Positions 47,184 to 56,614 of a stretch of DNA of 64,000 nucleotides are shown here, in pieces (the first letter of the stretch is position 1; every line of letters starts with the position of its first letter). Source of the DNA: Hermodice carunculata (Eukaryota > Annelida > Polychaeta > Eunicida > Amphinomidae). The notes beneath the pieces were generated by a model that searched no databases, was not told where the DNA came from, and was given only the letters and a program-made list of their open reading frames with translations. The stretch lies in assembly GCA_964020975.1 (NCBI GenBank), contig OZ026627.1:36636533-36700532 (forward strand), in the 5' to 3' direction. A program made the position numbers and the translations under genes.

Positions 47184-47566
47184 AATGAATGCATGAATGA
47201 ATGAATGAATGAATGAATGAATGAATGAATGAATGAATAAATAAATAAATAAATAAATAAATTAAATACATACATACATACATACATACATACATACATA
47301 CATACATACATACATACATACATACATACAGTGGTACCTGCTGTGTGCAACCACTGCCGTGAGCAGCCGCATTACTTTTTGTGGTCAACAGGCCTGGACA
47401 TAGGAGTCAGTTTCTCTGTAAAGTCTACCTGTGTTGACAGGTCACCCGCTGTATGTGGCCACTTTTTCTTGGCAGATGGTGTGGCCACATATAGCAGGTA
47501 CCCCTGTAGATACATACATACATACATACATACATACATACATACATACATACATACATACATACA
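47098..47566. repeat. Compound microsatellite (AAAT, GAAT, CATA) split by a MITE
   Basis: AAAT units (47098-47183), GAAT units (47184-47236), AAAT again, then CATA/TACA units (47267-47328). After the MITE the TACA series continues (47507-47566). The Leu-Phe-Ile and Tyr-Val-Cys-Met repeat frames here are artefacts. Confidence 0.95.
47329..47506 (+). mobile_element. 178-bp TA-flanked MITE, GGTACCTGCT family, copy 1
   Basis: It is inserted inside a TACA array at TA. The left end is CAGTGGTACCTGCTGTGTGC and the right end is CATATAGCAGGTACCCCTG. Internal GACAGGTCACCCGCTGTATG repeats the end motif. A reverse-orientation copy of the same length is at 52110-52287. Confidence 0.85.
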
Positions 47567-47789
47567 TGGAAGGGGGGGGGGTAAATGGGGGATCCTGCTA
47601 CACCAGTACAGATAACAATTTTGCCCCATTATCTGTACAGAGTAAATAACACTTGCTAGTACATTGTACGGAAAATAAGACACCTTTTCTGGTGTTAATT
47701 TTTACTCGAAGATGCTGTTCAAAAGGCACTGAAATTAAAATGTGAATCTTGCTCTTCAAGTATTTGGTAGGAGGCATAAATGGCATATA

Positions 47790-47969
47790 CAGTGGTCCTT
47801 TGTCTTGAGGGACCACACCTTGGGTGGAAACAAAAATGGTTGTTGAAAATAGGGGGTCTCTCTTTAGGGGTGTAACATGGAAGAGACAGAACTAGAGACC
47901 TGACAAATGTGGTCCATCTAGCCAGGTGGGCCTAAATATTGGAGTGGTCTTTCAAGACGCGAATTACTG
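47790..47969. mobile_element. 180-bp TA-flanked MITE, TTGAGGGACC family
   Basis: TA on both sides. The left end is CAGTGGTCCTTTGTCTTGAG then GGACC; the right end is GGAGTGGTCTTTCAAGACGC then GAATTACTG. It has the same length class as its neighbours but its own sequence. It is non-coding. Confidence 0.75.
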
Positions 47970-47974
47970 TATAT

Positions 47975-48620
47975 ACATCTTTAACACTGGGAGATATTCC
48001 AGTCATATATCATTAGTAAAACTTTAAGAGCTACTGCAATTATTAAAGAAACTTTAAGAGCTTTTGGCCCCAGACAAAAGTTGCCACATGCATTGTTGAC
48101 ATACGTAAAGCATAGATAAGACTGAACAAATCATGAAATAACAAGGCCTTTTGAAGGAATGTTACATTTGAAAAGAAATAAAGTTCAACAAATTTAAATT
48201 GGTGTCTAAAGGCATCCATTCATTTTTTGGCCAATCTCCACTCCAGAGTATACTGGATTTTTTCCATTCATATTTACAGACTCTCATGTCAATGTTTTTA
48301 TCATTCATAAAGCAACCGATCCAGAGGAATGTATCGTTTTTGTGATAATCTTTATAAACATTTTGTAGAGCTTTGAATATCAGGTTCAGCAAAATTTATA
48401 CATTTAATTTTTTTCTGATTAAGCAAGTATGTGTGCTTTCTAGCACAAACATGCATCGGGTAATGTTTGACTGAATTTGGACTTACTCTTTCAGATTCTA
48501 ATCTAGATCATATTGAAAATGACCAAAAATTTCAGTATCAAAGGTTCAGTTGTAAAAAAAGATCAAATATTCATAAATGAAAAGGGTTAAGTAACAGGTA
48601 TGACTTGCTGCTTCAATGAT
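47975..48620. other. Single-copy AT-rich DNA, no gene seen
   Basis: A 76-codon minus-strand frame (48162-48392) has no recognised motif. Nothing here recurs elsewhere. Confidence 0.45.
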
Positions 48621-48625
48621 ATGTA

Positions 48626-48803
48626 CAGTGAAACCTCCCTCTACTGAACACCCTTGGGACCAGAAAAAAGTGTTCAGTATAGTGAGGTGGTCGGTATAGG
48701 GAGGTTTGAGAGCATTGAAAGTACATATTTGGGACCGAGAAATGGTGTTCAGTATAGAGAGGTGTTTGGTATACAGAGGTGTTCGGTTAGAGAGGTTTTA
48801 CTG
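48626..48803 (-). mobile_element. 178-bp TA-flanked MITE, AACCTC family, copy 2
   Basis: It is the reverse orientation of 19107-19284 and exactly the same length. The left end is CAGTGAAACCTCCCTCTACT and the right end is GGTTAGAGAGGTTTTACTG. Differences from copy 1 are scattered single bases. Confidence 0.9.
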
Positions 48804-48847
48804 TACATGTAAACTGCTTGGTTCTAAATTCATTTAGGAATATTTAA

Positions 48848-49074
48848 CCCTTTCCCCCTTGAATTAAGACTAACAGCTTTCCTTGGCATGGGTTGGGCAC
48901 TTAGTGCCCAACCCATGCCAAGGAAAGCTGTTGACCTGGGCCATGTGATCTTGATAAGTCTCGTGTACATTTCTCAGTCAAATTGTTTTTCATAACTGTT
49001 GACATTAGTTGAAAACACTGAAGCAGACGACATTTGACCACCAGCCGGTTTTGGCCGGTTTGAGGGGGAAAGGG
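48848..49074 (+). mobile_element. TTAA-flanked MITE, subfamily A, well preserved
   Basis: Exact TTAA on both sides (48844-48847, 49075-49078). The ends CCCTTTCCCCCTTGAATTAA and TTTGAGGGGGAAAGGG are inverted. The core is a perfect hairpin: 30-bp arms (48872-48901 and 48903-48932) around a single base. It is nearly identical to 53684-53913, so both are relatively young. It is non-coding. Confidence 0.88.
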
Positions 49075-49079
49075 TTAAT

Positions 49080-49655
49080 CAATCACTGGTCTCACTTGAT
49101 GAATTTTCATCATCACCAAATATACTACGATCATACATTCAAGTATTCAGTTCTCAAATTCGTTTGGGAATATTTGATATATGTACATGTATAACTTGCT
49201 ATTTCAATGATATAATCAAACTAAGTGGTTCTTAATTTATTGAGTACGAATGGCCAATCACAGCATCTGTTACATTTTATGACTGCTCGCTTCAAGCTTC
49301 GTGCTCATTGGTTTCAAGTAACTGCCCGCTAACAAGCCTGTGTGTAAGGGATGCAAAACAGTGTCCCGAAGGGTGGTCAGCGATGATCACTGAACTTTCA
49401 TCCACTGTGAGGGGCTCCCTGGGGAGGCTCCTGCTCTTGATTTTCTTCGTTGATCTTTATTATCAGGAAATTTTTGGTGAGTGTACAACGAATAATAGCT
49501 GTCTGTATGTTGTAAAATTAATAATTTTACTCCTGTACAATGTACGCGGTTGCATCTGAGTATGATGTACGGCAAATCGAAATTGCCTGTGTACCTGGTA
49601 TGGAAAATAAAAATGCCCTGTTATGCTGTATGGAAATTCCCGTTCCCCCCTCTTT
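49080..49655. other. Single-copy DNA, no gene established
   Basis: 49308-49559 is open for 83 codons and contains a hydrophobic run LLLLIFFVDLY, but there is no recognised family and the minus strand is open too. Confidence 0.4.
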
Positions 49656-49658
49656 ATA

Positions 49659-49836
49659 CAGTGGTACCTGTCTTGAGAGACCCCTCCAATGAGGGACCGC
49701 ATATCTTTTTAAGACCACTCTCTCGAAGACTGTGCTATCTTATCCATGTTATTATACCTCTAAAGAGAGACCACCTGTTTTGAGAGACCACATTTTCACC
49801 TGCGCTAGGGGTGGTATCCCCAAACAGGGACCACTG
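49659..49836. mobile_element. 178-bp TA-flanked MITE, GAGAGACC family
   Basis: TA on both sides. The left end is CAGTGGTACCTGTCTTGAGA then GACC; the right end is GGTATCCCCAAACAGGGACC then ACTG. The GAGAGACC motif recurs internally (CTAAAGAGAGACCACC, TTTTGAGAGACCAC). A diverged relative lies at 59001-59125. Confidence 0.82.
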
Positions 49837-50328
49837 TATAGATATAGATGTATGCGTGTGTGTGGGGGTGCATACGTGCATGCTTGGACATATAGTATAT
49901 ATTGTTCAGGTAGAGATCTAACTCAGGTTTATGACAATTTGATTCAACAAACATATCCAGGTATTCAGGAAGAGAAGTGTTGGAAAACAGGGAATACCTT
50001 TTGCAAAGTTGAAAAGGTGAATAAAGATGGCAGTATATACCCATGGTAAAGTTGGAAAAGTGTAGACTTGCCATGGCCAAAATTACCTGAGTGCTGTCAC
50101 CACTGGCTGTATATTATACCAGACATTATGCACCAAGAAAAGGTAAGGTTCACTGTAAAAGATTGGACACAGCAGCACTGTGCATTCTACAAAGATTCCC
50201 CTGTGTCCTGTCCTACAAAGGTAGACACTCTCTCCCTTAGGCTCCACCTCAAGTACACTGGGATATTCTGCCCCATTATACAGGTGATGATCATTTTCCA
50301 TGTTGTTGACTTGACCCTTTTCCCTTAA

Positions 50329-50564
50329 CTCTTTCAGTCCTAGGTTTGGGCTGTGTCAGCTGCGTTTCTGAGCTGTGATGCTTTGGGGGCAATGCACCTA
50401 AAGCACTTGAGGAAAGCTGTTGCCGTGATCCATACACTTGTGGTCTCTGCAACTGGATGGATGCTGGTACTAAAATGAGAAGTCAAATTGCGAAGAATAT
50501 CAATCTGGTATCAGTGTCTCAATTGAAAGCGCATTGACTTTTGCCCAGATTGGCAACGAAAAAG
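50329..50564 (+). mobile_element. TTAA-flanked MITE, subfamily B
   Basis: Exact TTAA on both sides (50325-50328, 50565-50568). The left end is CTCTTTCAGTCCTAGGTT. The right part GCCCAGATTGGCAACGAAAA then AG is diverged. The hairpin core is GTGTCAGCTGCGTTTC...GAGGAAAGCTGTTGCC. Confidence 0.7.
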
Positions 50565-50878
50565 TTAACCTGGCCAAAATCGAAGGTAAAATGTGACCAG
50601 CTTCAAGGATTTTAATTGTTCCAGGGGACTACAGTTTTGCACCTTGTCATTCTGTCCCTACTTGGGGCGGTGTTTCCTGTACCATAACACCTACATCTAC
50701 CAAATTTGATGTGTGCATTTCATAGGATAAGGGTGTGTCACACCCCAGAGTTGGGTCACTGAGACCTTGACCTTTGATCCCCCACACAGTTGGGGGTTGT
50801 CCGGGCAGTATACCGTATACCAAAAACACCTACAGCTAACAGAAGTCAACTTTGCTGTCTATTTCCTGGTAGGGGACA

Positions 50879-50882
<4 letters not shown>

Positions 50883-50910
<28 letters not shown>
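50883..50910. repeat. (AT)n microsatellite
   Basis: An uninterrupted AT run of 28 bases. Confidence 0.9.
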
Positions 50911-50913
<3 letters not shown>

Positions 50914-50998
50914 GATGCAATACTTAATCTTGTTACTTTAATGTCAGTGAAAAGCAATTTGAATGAAATCCCAGACAGGCCTTAATTATAATGGAACA

Positions 50999-51062
50999 GC
51001 AGGCACCAGGTCAACAGCTTGTCCTTCAGGTGGGTTAGACATTAGTAAAAGCTGTTGACTTT
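50999..51062. mobile_element. Hairpin core fragment of a TTAA MITE
   Basis: Only the core remains: CCAGGTCAACAGCTTGTCCT and AGTAAAAGCTGTTGACTT. The ends are gone. It lies just upstream of the candidate exon. Confidence 0.55.
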
Positions 51063-51120
51063 TCGGGGGGGGGGGGCAGGGGTTGAGTGGGCAGTGTTTC
51101 TTTCGCTTTCATTTTCACAG

Positions 51121-51257
51121 ACTAATGAAAACATCTGGCTTGGTCTTTTCAGAAAGCCAGGTAGATGTTGCCATGGAAACCGCTACCCCAACAGAGAGAG
51201 GCATGAAGAAGGAATCGGAGCCAGGAGGATCGAGGGAGAAAAGCAACAGGGAACGAG
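51121..51257 (+). CDS. Candidate internal exon of an unrecognised host gene
   Basis: A 24-base pyrimidine-rich tract ending TTTTCACAG precedes 51121, and GAACGAG is followed by the donor GTGAGAGG at 51258. The 137-base exon is open in one frame (one leading base, 45 codons, one trailing base, so the flanking intron phases differ). A second acceptor, TGGTCTTTTCAG, would start it at 51153. The peptide is polar and highly charged, with segments MKTSGLVFSESQVDVAMETA and KKESEPGGSREKSNRER, typical of a disordered region. An ATG at 51173 has an excellent context (GTTGCCATGG), so it could be a first coding exon. I recognise no family and see no partner exon. The GTTGCCATGGAAAC word is also a perfect X-box, so the region may be regulatory instead. 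Confidence 0.4.
51167..51180. promoter_or_regulatory. RFX-type X-box
   Basis: GTTGCCATGGAAAC matches the RFX consensus RYYNCCATRGNAAC at every position. Similar words lie at 61310-61323 (GTTGCCATGGAGAC) and 40165-40178. Occupancy cannot be judged from sequence. Confidence 0.45.
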
Positions 51258-51519
51258 GTGAGAGGACGGCAAACTTGTCTGCACTTCGCACACACTGGAG
51301 GGGTCCCAGGGTTTTCTTTGAAACAGACCAACCTTTGTGTTTTTGTCGTGCTGTTAGGCACTGAGATGAGCTTGTCTGGCAGGCAACGGAGTAGATTTCT
51401 TTTAAAACTTTTCGCACAAATCATTTTGTCATTTCCTATGGAATGTATCATATTCCTCCCATCAGCGCCCAGGTCTCATACGAAATTCCAGTGTAACAAG
51501 CCTTCCATTTAGAGAGCTA

Positions 51520-52105
51520 CTTTGAACATTTTAGGTAAATACTGTAAAAAAAAAGATCATCAAATGCTGAATCTTATTGGTCTGATTTTTGATCATTCAG
51601 ATTCTAAGAGATAGGAAAGGGGGGTATTAGAGGGGGGAGGGGATATAAGAGCAAGGGCTTCTATTGGGAGGAGTGTGGTAATTTGCATTTCTTGCATGAT
51701 TCATCGAAATGATTTTTTCTGATTCATGAATCACGCACAGTCACTACAGTATGAAGGCTACAAATCAACTTCATTTTGCTGTAGTTCATTTCATTTGTGA
51801 AATTAGAAATAAAGACACAGAAGTAAGGTAATAAAGCACAACCTGGATGGGCAACTTCACCCAAAGATAAAAGTGTCTTTTGAAAGCCTCTAATCCCAAA
51901 CTAAGAAAATGTTGTATGTGCTTAAATGGTAGCCCCTATTACTTGGCTATTTTACAACATCTATGAAAAGGGTACTGTGTATTGTATGATTTTTGTCACC
52001 TGTCATCCATGTTACATCACTTGCCTGCATTTTGGGTTTGAGATTATGATGGAAATGCAACCTCCCTGAGGGAGCACCATTTTGGTATAGGAAGTCATAC
52101 TTTGT
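51520..52105. other. Single-copy DNA, no gene seen
   Basis: Downstream of the candidate exon I found no second exon in a compatible phase. AT-rich, no repeats shared with the rest of the window. Confidence 0.45.
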
Positions 52106-52109
52106 AATA

Positions 52110-52287
52110 TAGTGGTACCTGCTTTATGTGGCCACCCCTTCTGCCAAGAAAAAATGGCCCCATATAGCAGGTGACCTGTCACCACAGGTAAATTTTACAA
52201 AGAAATTGACTCCTATGTCTGAGCCTAGTCACCACAAATAGCAATGTGGCTGCTCACGGCAGTGGTTGCATACAGCAGGTGCCACTG
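52110..52287 (-). mobile_element. 178-bp TA-flanked MITE, GGTACCTGCT family, copy 2
   Basis: It is the reverse orientation of 47329-47506 with identical length. The left end is TAGTGGTACCTGCTTTATGT (first base changed) and the right end is ATACAGCAGGTGCCACTG. TA flanks both sides. Confidence 0.87.
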
Positions 52288-52332
52288 TATATGCACAGAA
52301 ATGCATGTTACCCATTTTAGATGGAGATATGA

Positions 52333-52552
52333 CCCTTTCCCTAGGAATTATGACTGAGGCAACAGGTTTCCTTGACACGGGTTCACTAATCGAAGCCGAG
52401 GAGAGCTGTTGACCTGGGTCATGTTATCTTGATAGGTCTCATCTGCAATTCTCATTTCTTTTATCATTCATTTCTGTTGAATTGAGTCACAAACATTGAA
52501 ACAGGTGAGCTTTTGCTGCCAGCCAGTTGTGGCCAATTTAAGGGGAGAAGGG
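52333..52552 (+). mobile_element. TTAA-type MITE, subfamily A
   Basis: The ends are CCCTTTCCCTAGGAATTATG and TTTAAGGGGAGAAGGG. The right junction is TTAT and the left is worn. The hairpin GCAACAGGTTTCCTTGAC...GAGGAGAGCTGTTGACC is diverged. A second MITE is inserted about 12 bp after its end. Confidence 0.7.
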
Positions 52553-52564
52553 TTATGATCATAT

Positions 52565-52751
52565 CAGAAGTGCCAAGTCTCCCGATTTGGCGGGATATCT
52601 CCCGTTTTTCTAATGACATAAATCACCTAAATTTGTCTATCTCCCACTTTTTCACCTGTTTCCTCCATTATGATATAATAGGACTCCCGCTTTTTGCAAC
52701 ATTTTTCAGCTTGAGCACCAGTTTTATATGTTGGGCAACTTGGCACCTCTG
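52565..52751. mobile_element. 187-bp MITE with CAGARGTGCCAAGT ends and 6-bp target duplication
   Basis: The left end is CAGAAGTGCCAAGTCTCCCG and the right end is TTGGGCAACTTGGCACCTCT then G, inverted repeats of about 20 bp. TCATAT is duplicated on both sides (52559-52564, 52752-52757). The interior repeats TCTCCCG words. CAG...CTG ends recall hAT elements, but a 6-bp duplication is not the hAT 8 bp, so the superfamily is left open. Confidence 0.82.
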
Positions 52752-53124
52752 TCATATGTGACGGATCATATGCAATCTAAGAACAGAACCACATTTTGGT
52801 TATTGATCTGCAAACACCACACCTAGGGGTTAATCTATTATGATCTCTCAAAACCTGTGGTCTTTTATCAAGGGTTTATATGAATATAGTAAAATACTAA
52901 AGTGCTGTGAAACATGTCCTTTGGTTCAGTTCTTTTGATTAATTTTAACAGTGACGAAAAACAGTTTGAATGGGCATTGTAGACAAGACCTATGAGTATC
53001 ATAAAGGCAAAACCAACAGTGCCACATCTTCCATAAAGTACTGAACAAGACCAGATATAGCACGATCCAGTCTCTTTATACTCCATAGCCAATCCAGTCA
53101 CTGTATGTGGTTCCTAGTCCCTAG

Positions 53125-53472
53125 TTCATTTATTTGTGTGATATATGTTGTACATTATATGTACATGCAAGCACACCTTGAAAGTGACGAATACATAATA
53201 TAACTGTCCATGACTGACTATACAAGAGACACGTATGAATTATCCAGCTGTTTACATACCAAAGTGATAATGGTCATGCCGGTTTTTGAACAAGTTTACA
53301 TTTGAGGTCACTACAATATGGGTAGGTAAGCTATTCCATAAACGTATTATCCTATTGCTAAAGAAATACTTCCTGATGTTGTATTTACATCTCTTGACCT
53401 CCAGTGTATAAGGATGTCCCCTTAACCCTGGATAATTTCTCAAAATGTGTCTAAATCTATACCTTAATTACT
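53125..53472 (-). mobile_element. LINE 3' remnant: reverse-transcriptase ORF C-terminus
   Basis: On the minus strand, 53252-53472 encodes about 70 residues ending in a stop. It includes RGHPYTLEVKRCKYN, IRKYFFSNRIIRLWNSLP and NLFKNRHDH. The order RGH-x-Y-x-L, RKYFFSxRxxxLWNSLP, FKNRLD-like is the familiar C-terminal tail of CR1/Jockey-type non-LTR retrotransposon polyproteins. The rest of the element is absent (5' truncation is usual for LINEs). About 110 bases of 3' trailer end near CACAAATAAATGAAC. No endonuclease or catalytic YxDD motif remains. It is inactive. Confidence 0.78.
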
Positions 53473-53576
53473 GAGTATTAGCACATTTGAATGAACAATT
53501 TCGAAAATTCAAAGATTCACAGCCAGATGAATTTATAAACAGGTTATGTGCATAAAGCATTGCTTTATTACTTTAT

Positions 53577-53679
53577 AACATGCCCCAAGTCAACAGCTTT
53601 ATGTGGTGTAGCATCCAACCCACATCAAGGAAAGCTGTTGATTCACTCCTAAACTTAGTCTTAATTTAAGGAGAAAGGG
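53577..53679 (-). mobile_element. TTAA-type MITE, subfamily A, partial
   Basis: It contains AAGTCAACAGCTTTATGTGG, CCCACATCAAGGAAAGCTGT and the end TTAATTTAAGGAGAAAGGG. It joins the next element through a shared TTAG (53680-53683). Confidence 0.65.
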
Positions 53680-53683
53680 TTAG

Positions 53684-53913
53684 CCCTTTCCCCCTTGAAT
53701 TAAGACTGAGTCAACAGCTTTCCTTGGCATGGGTTGGGCACTAAGTGCCCAACCCATGCCAAGGAAAGCTGTTGACCTGGGGCATGTGATCTTGATAAGT
53801 CTCGTACATTTCTCAGTCAAATTGTTTCTCATAACTGTTGAAATTAGTTGAAAACACTGAAGCAGACGACATTTGACCACCAGCCATTTTTGGCCGGTTT
53901 GAGGGGGAAAGGG
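53684..53913 (+). mobile_element. TTAA-flanked MITE, subfamily A, best-preserved hairpin
   Basis: The left junction is TTAG (53680-53683) and the right is TTAA (53914-53917). The ends are CCCTTTCCCCCTTGAATTAA and TTTGAGGGGGAAAGGG. The core is a perfect palindrome: 33-bp arms (53710-53742 and 53744-53776) around one base. It is nearly identical to 48848-49074. Confidence 0.88.
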
Positions 53914-53919
53914 TTAAAA

Positions 53920-55675
53920 GAGACTCCAGCTAGTGTACAAGTTAAAAGTTTTATGCTTTTTTACAATTTTCAATATAAATTGTGTAGATAAGTCGATTAG
54001 TCAGATTTTAAACAGCAATAGGTTTAAGTTCCAACTGCAGGTTTAAGTTGGAGGAGGGGTACCTGAAGATTTTTTTTGGAATTCAGACCTTCTCGCCAAA
54101 ACCCAAGCAGTTTAGTTGTACAGTCTCAACAACACTGTACGATCTTGCAGTTGTTGCTTAAGGTTAGCATGCAAATTTTTACCTTTTATGAAGATCTCTG
54201 TGATCTCTACTTTTAGGGAGAAATCATTGAAAGGTAGTGGGCATCCAGGTGTTACAACAAATGGTTTGCGTCTAATCACCTGGTTGCTCAAAAGTTGGCA
54301 TCGTACCTGTGACAATTCACAGGTAATTACTTGCTAATGACATGTAAGACCAGGGCACGTCACGTCCAAGCAGTGTTTCCCAAAGAAAACAAGGAACTTT
54401 CTTCTCTCCAATTTCGTCTCTCAATGGATAGGTTCACAATTATGTTAACATCTGCTGGTGTTTGTTGCCAACTCACGAAGATCAAAGTTAATGATGGAAA
54501 AATTGATGAACAGTGTCATTGCCAAACACAATAATATTGAAGCATTAAGCCACAAAAGATAACACTGTAATCTCTTTGCCAAACATGATTAAATAGTCAG
54601 CTACAAAAGTAATAATGAATTCCCTGGGAATTTACGACCAAAAAAAACCCCTTATAATTGGAATCATTTACTTGTAATAATGAGTTCCCTGGGAATTTAT
54701 GACCAAAAAAAATTATGATTGGAATCGTTTACTGGTGCAATTTTGGATTGAATATTTCACCTTGCAAACAAAGCCAAGGTTACAATCACAGTTTCAAAAG
54801 CTTTCAAGATGTTTCACTTTGGCGAGACTGTCAGAGTACCTTAAACACTCCAGAGTTATTTCCCGTCTTTTACAAAAAGACAGGGAGGGAAACTAGCCTT
54901 TCCAGATTTTATAAAGACCTTAGAAAAGTTAACATATTCAGTGTTAAATGGTAAAGAGTTGTCTCAAAGGAGTGGAATGAATGACTCTTGGATTTCTTTT
55001 AAGGATGTATGTTAGGTTATCAGCAACTTTCACAAATTGTAACATGTAACCCTTAATGACTCATATATAAAGTGAGATAAAGTATGCATTTTCTGAAGGC
55101 TAACAGACTGAAGACTCTGATACTTTCAATTTTATAATGTTAGTTGGTGGCAATGTTTATATAACAATTAGACAAAATATCATTCTAACATACCATAAAT
55201 ATTGATTGGGCTTGTTCAATTTTGAAGATGGGGACCCCAAATCTGCAACTTTGGTTTATGCCATGAATCAAGAAAGCGTATCTTGAATTTTTAAAATTTG
55301 GTGCCATTTTGTCATCATATCAGTTAAAAGTAGGTTTCCATTTAATTGATGTGTTTCCATTAAATCTCACACATCTGTATCTCAGGAACAACAATGACTA
55401 TTTAAATTTAGGACAGGCTTTTTTCATGTGCACAGTGTTCTAGTTTGCCATAAATTTGATGCAGAGATACATGAAAATGTTCAAGCTGAATAAAATACTT
55501 GTATAAAAAAATGATGATAATTTGTGTGCACTTTTATAATTGCTGTGCTAACACTCATTCCAAGAAACATTATTAAAGTTCCACAGCATGAGTCTCAAAG
55601 TTTCTGTGCAGTCTAAAAAATATATATTTTATTGTGCTTTTTAAATAAATTAAGTGTTATATACAGAAAAGAATC
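53920..55675. other. Single-copy AT-rich DNA with a short tandem duplication
   Basis: A 65-bp unit starting AATAATGAATTCCCTGGGAA occurs at 54611-54675 and again at 54676 to about 54733. No gene was identified. Confidence 0.5.
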
Positions 55676-55676
55676 C

Positions 55677-55770
55677 GCTCTTTTGGACTGAGTCAACAGC
55701 TTTCATTGGTATGTTTAGGGTGCATTGTGCCCAAAGCATGCCAAAGTAGGCTGTTGACTCAGATCATTAT
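55677..55770. mobile_element. Fragment of a TTAA MITE (B group hairpin)
   Basis: It reads TTTGGACTGAGTCAACAGCT...CAAAGTAGGCTGTTGACTCA, the core of subfamily B. The termini are lost. Confidence 0.6.
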
Positions 55771-55779
55771 ATTTTCTGG

Positions 55780-56290
55780 AACTATAGGCTCTGTCCCATG
55801 TTATGCACTCAGCCTTTAATGTAGATACTATTCAACAAGTAAGGAAAATTCCTTGATATTTTTTTACCTAAAAATTACAAATTTGGTGCACTGGGTGAAT
55901 GGAAAATTTGTTATGTTTTGAAATGAAATGTAGAAATTTGCCTCTGATTTTGGGGAAAATGTGCATATAGAATACAGGGCATCTTGGAAGCCCTTCCTTC
56001 CCCCTGTCAAGACCAAAGCCCTGCCCCTCCCACCCCGGTGGGGTGCTAAGGGGTCCTGGAACACCGGATCATAGGAATTTTCGAAACCTGGTAAGGGTGT
56101 TATAACATAGCTAATTCACAAGTTATTCCTGTATTTGTGTCTTTATGAATTGGAATACTCCTGTGATGTTTTGTTTGTTTTGGAGATCCTTATTGGATCG
56201 GAGATGAATCTAAATAGTGCTGGCCTTACCCAGATGGCTGAAGTTGTTAAGTTTGGGGTTCAGAAATATGTGTCTCGGATGGCAACCACA
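55780..56290. other. Single-copy DNA, no gene seen
   Basis: A C-rich stretch (CCCTTCCTTCCCCCTGTC, CTGCCCCTCCCACCCC) at 55985-56040 is notable, but no coding frame or element was recognised. Confidence 0.45.
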
Positions 56291-56296
56291 TTGTTA

Positions 56297-56608
56297 ATAC
56301 TATGTGGCGTACAATGTAATCAACTCTGTGATTTGCAACCACATTGTCATAATGTATTGTGTACAATGTAACCACCTTCGTGATTGGCAGCCACATTTTC
56401 ATAATGTATTGTGTACAATGTAACCACCTTCGTGATTGGCAGCCACATTTTCATAATGTATTGTGTACAATGTAACCACCTTCGTGATTGGCAGCCACAT
56501 TTTCATAATGTATTGTGTACAATGTAACCACCTTCGTGATTGGCAGCCACATTTTCATAATGTATTGTGTACAATGTCACCAATTCTCTGGTTGGCCTTT
56601 GCAGCCAC
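56297..56608. repeat. 52-bp minisatellite, 4 perfect and 2 diverged copies
   Basis: The unit ATAATGTATTGTGTACAATG then TAACCACCTTCGTGATTGGC and AGCCACATTTTC repeats at 56349, 56401, 56453 and 56505 without visible change. Diverged units flank it (56297, 56557). Each unit carries ATTGTGTACAAT, an inverted pair of SOX-like ATTGT words, and GATTGGC, a reverse CCAAT box. Confidence 0.95.
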
Positions 56609-56614
56609 TGCCAA

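Noticed and set aside
47063-47388. Tyr-Leu-Phe-Ile repeat frames on the minus strand
   Set aside because: Tetranucleotide arrays produce these patterns in several frames.
49927-50016. Possible 30-codon phase-0 exon (CWKTGNTFCKVEK)
   Set aside because: The donor (AAAAG then GTGAAT) is moderate, but the acceptor lacks a pyrimidine tract and the peptide matches no family I know.
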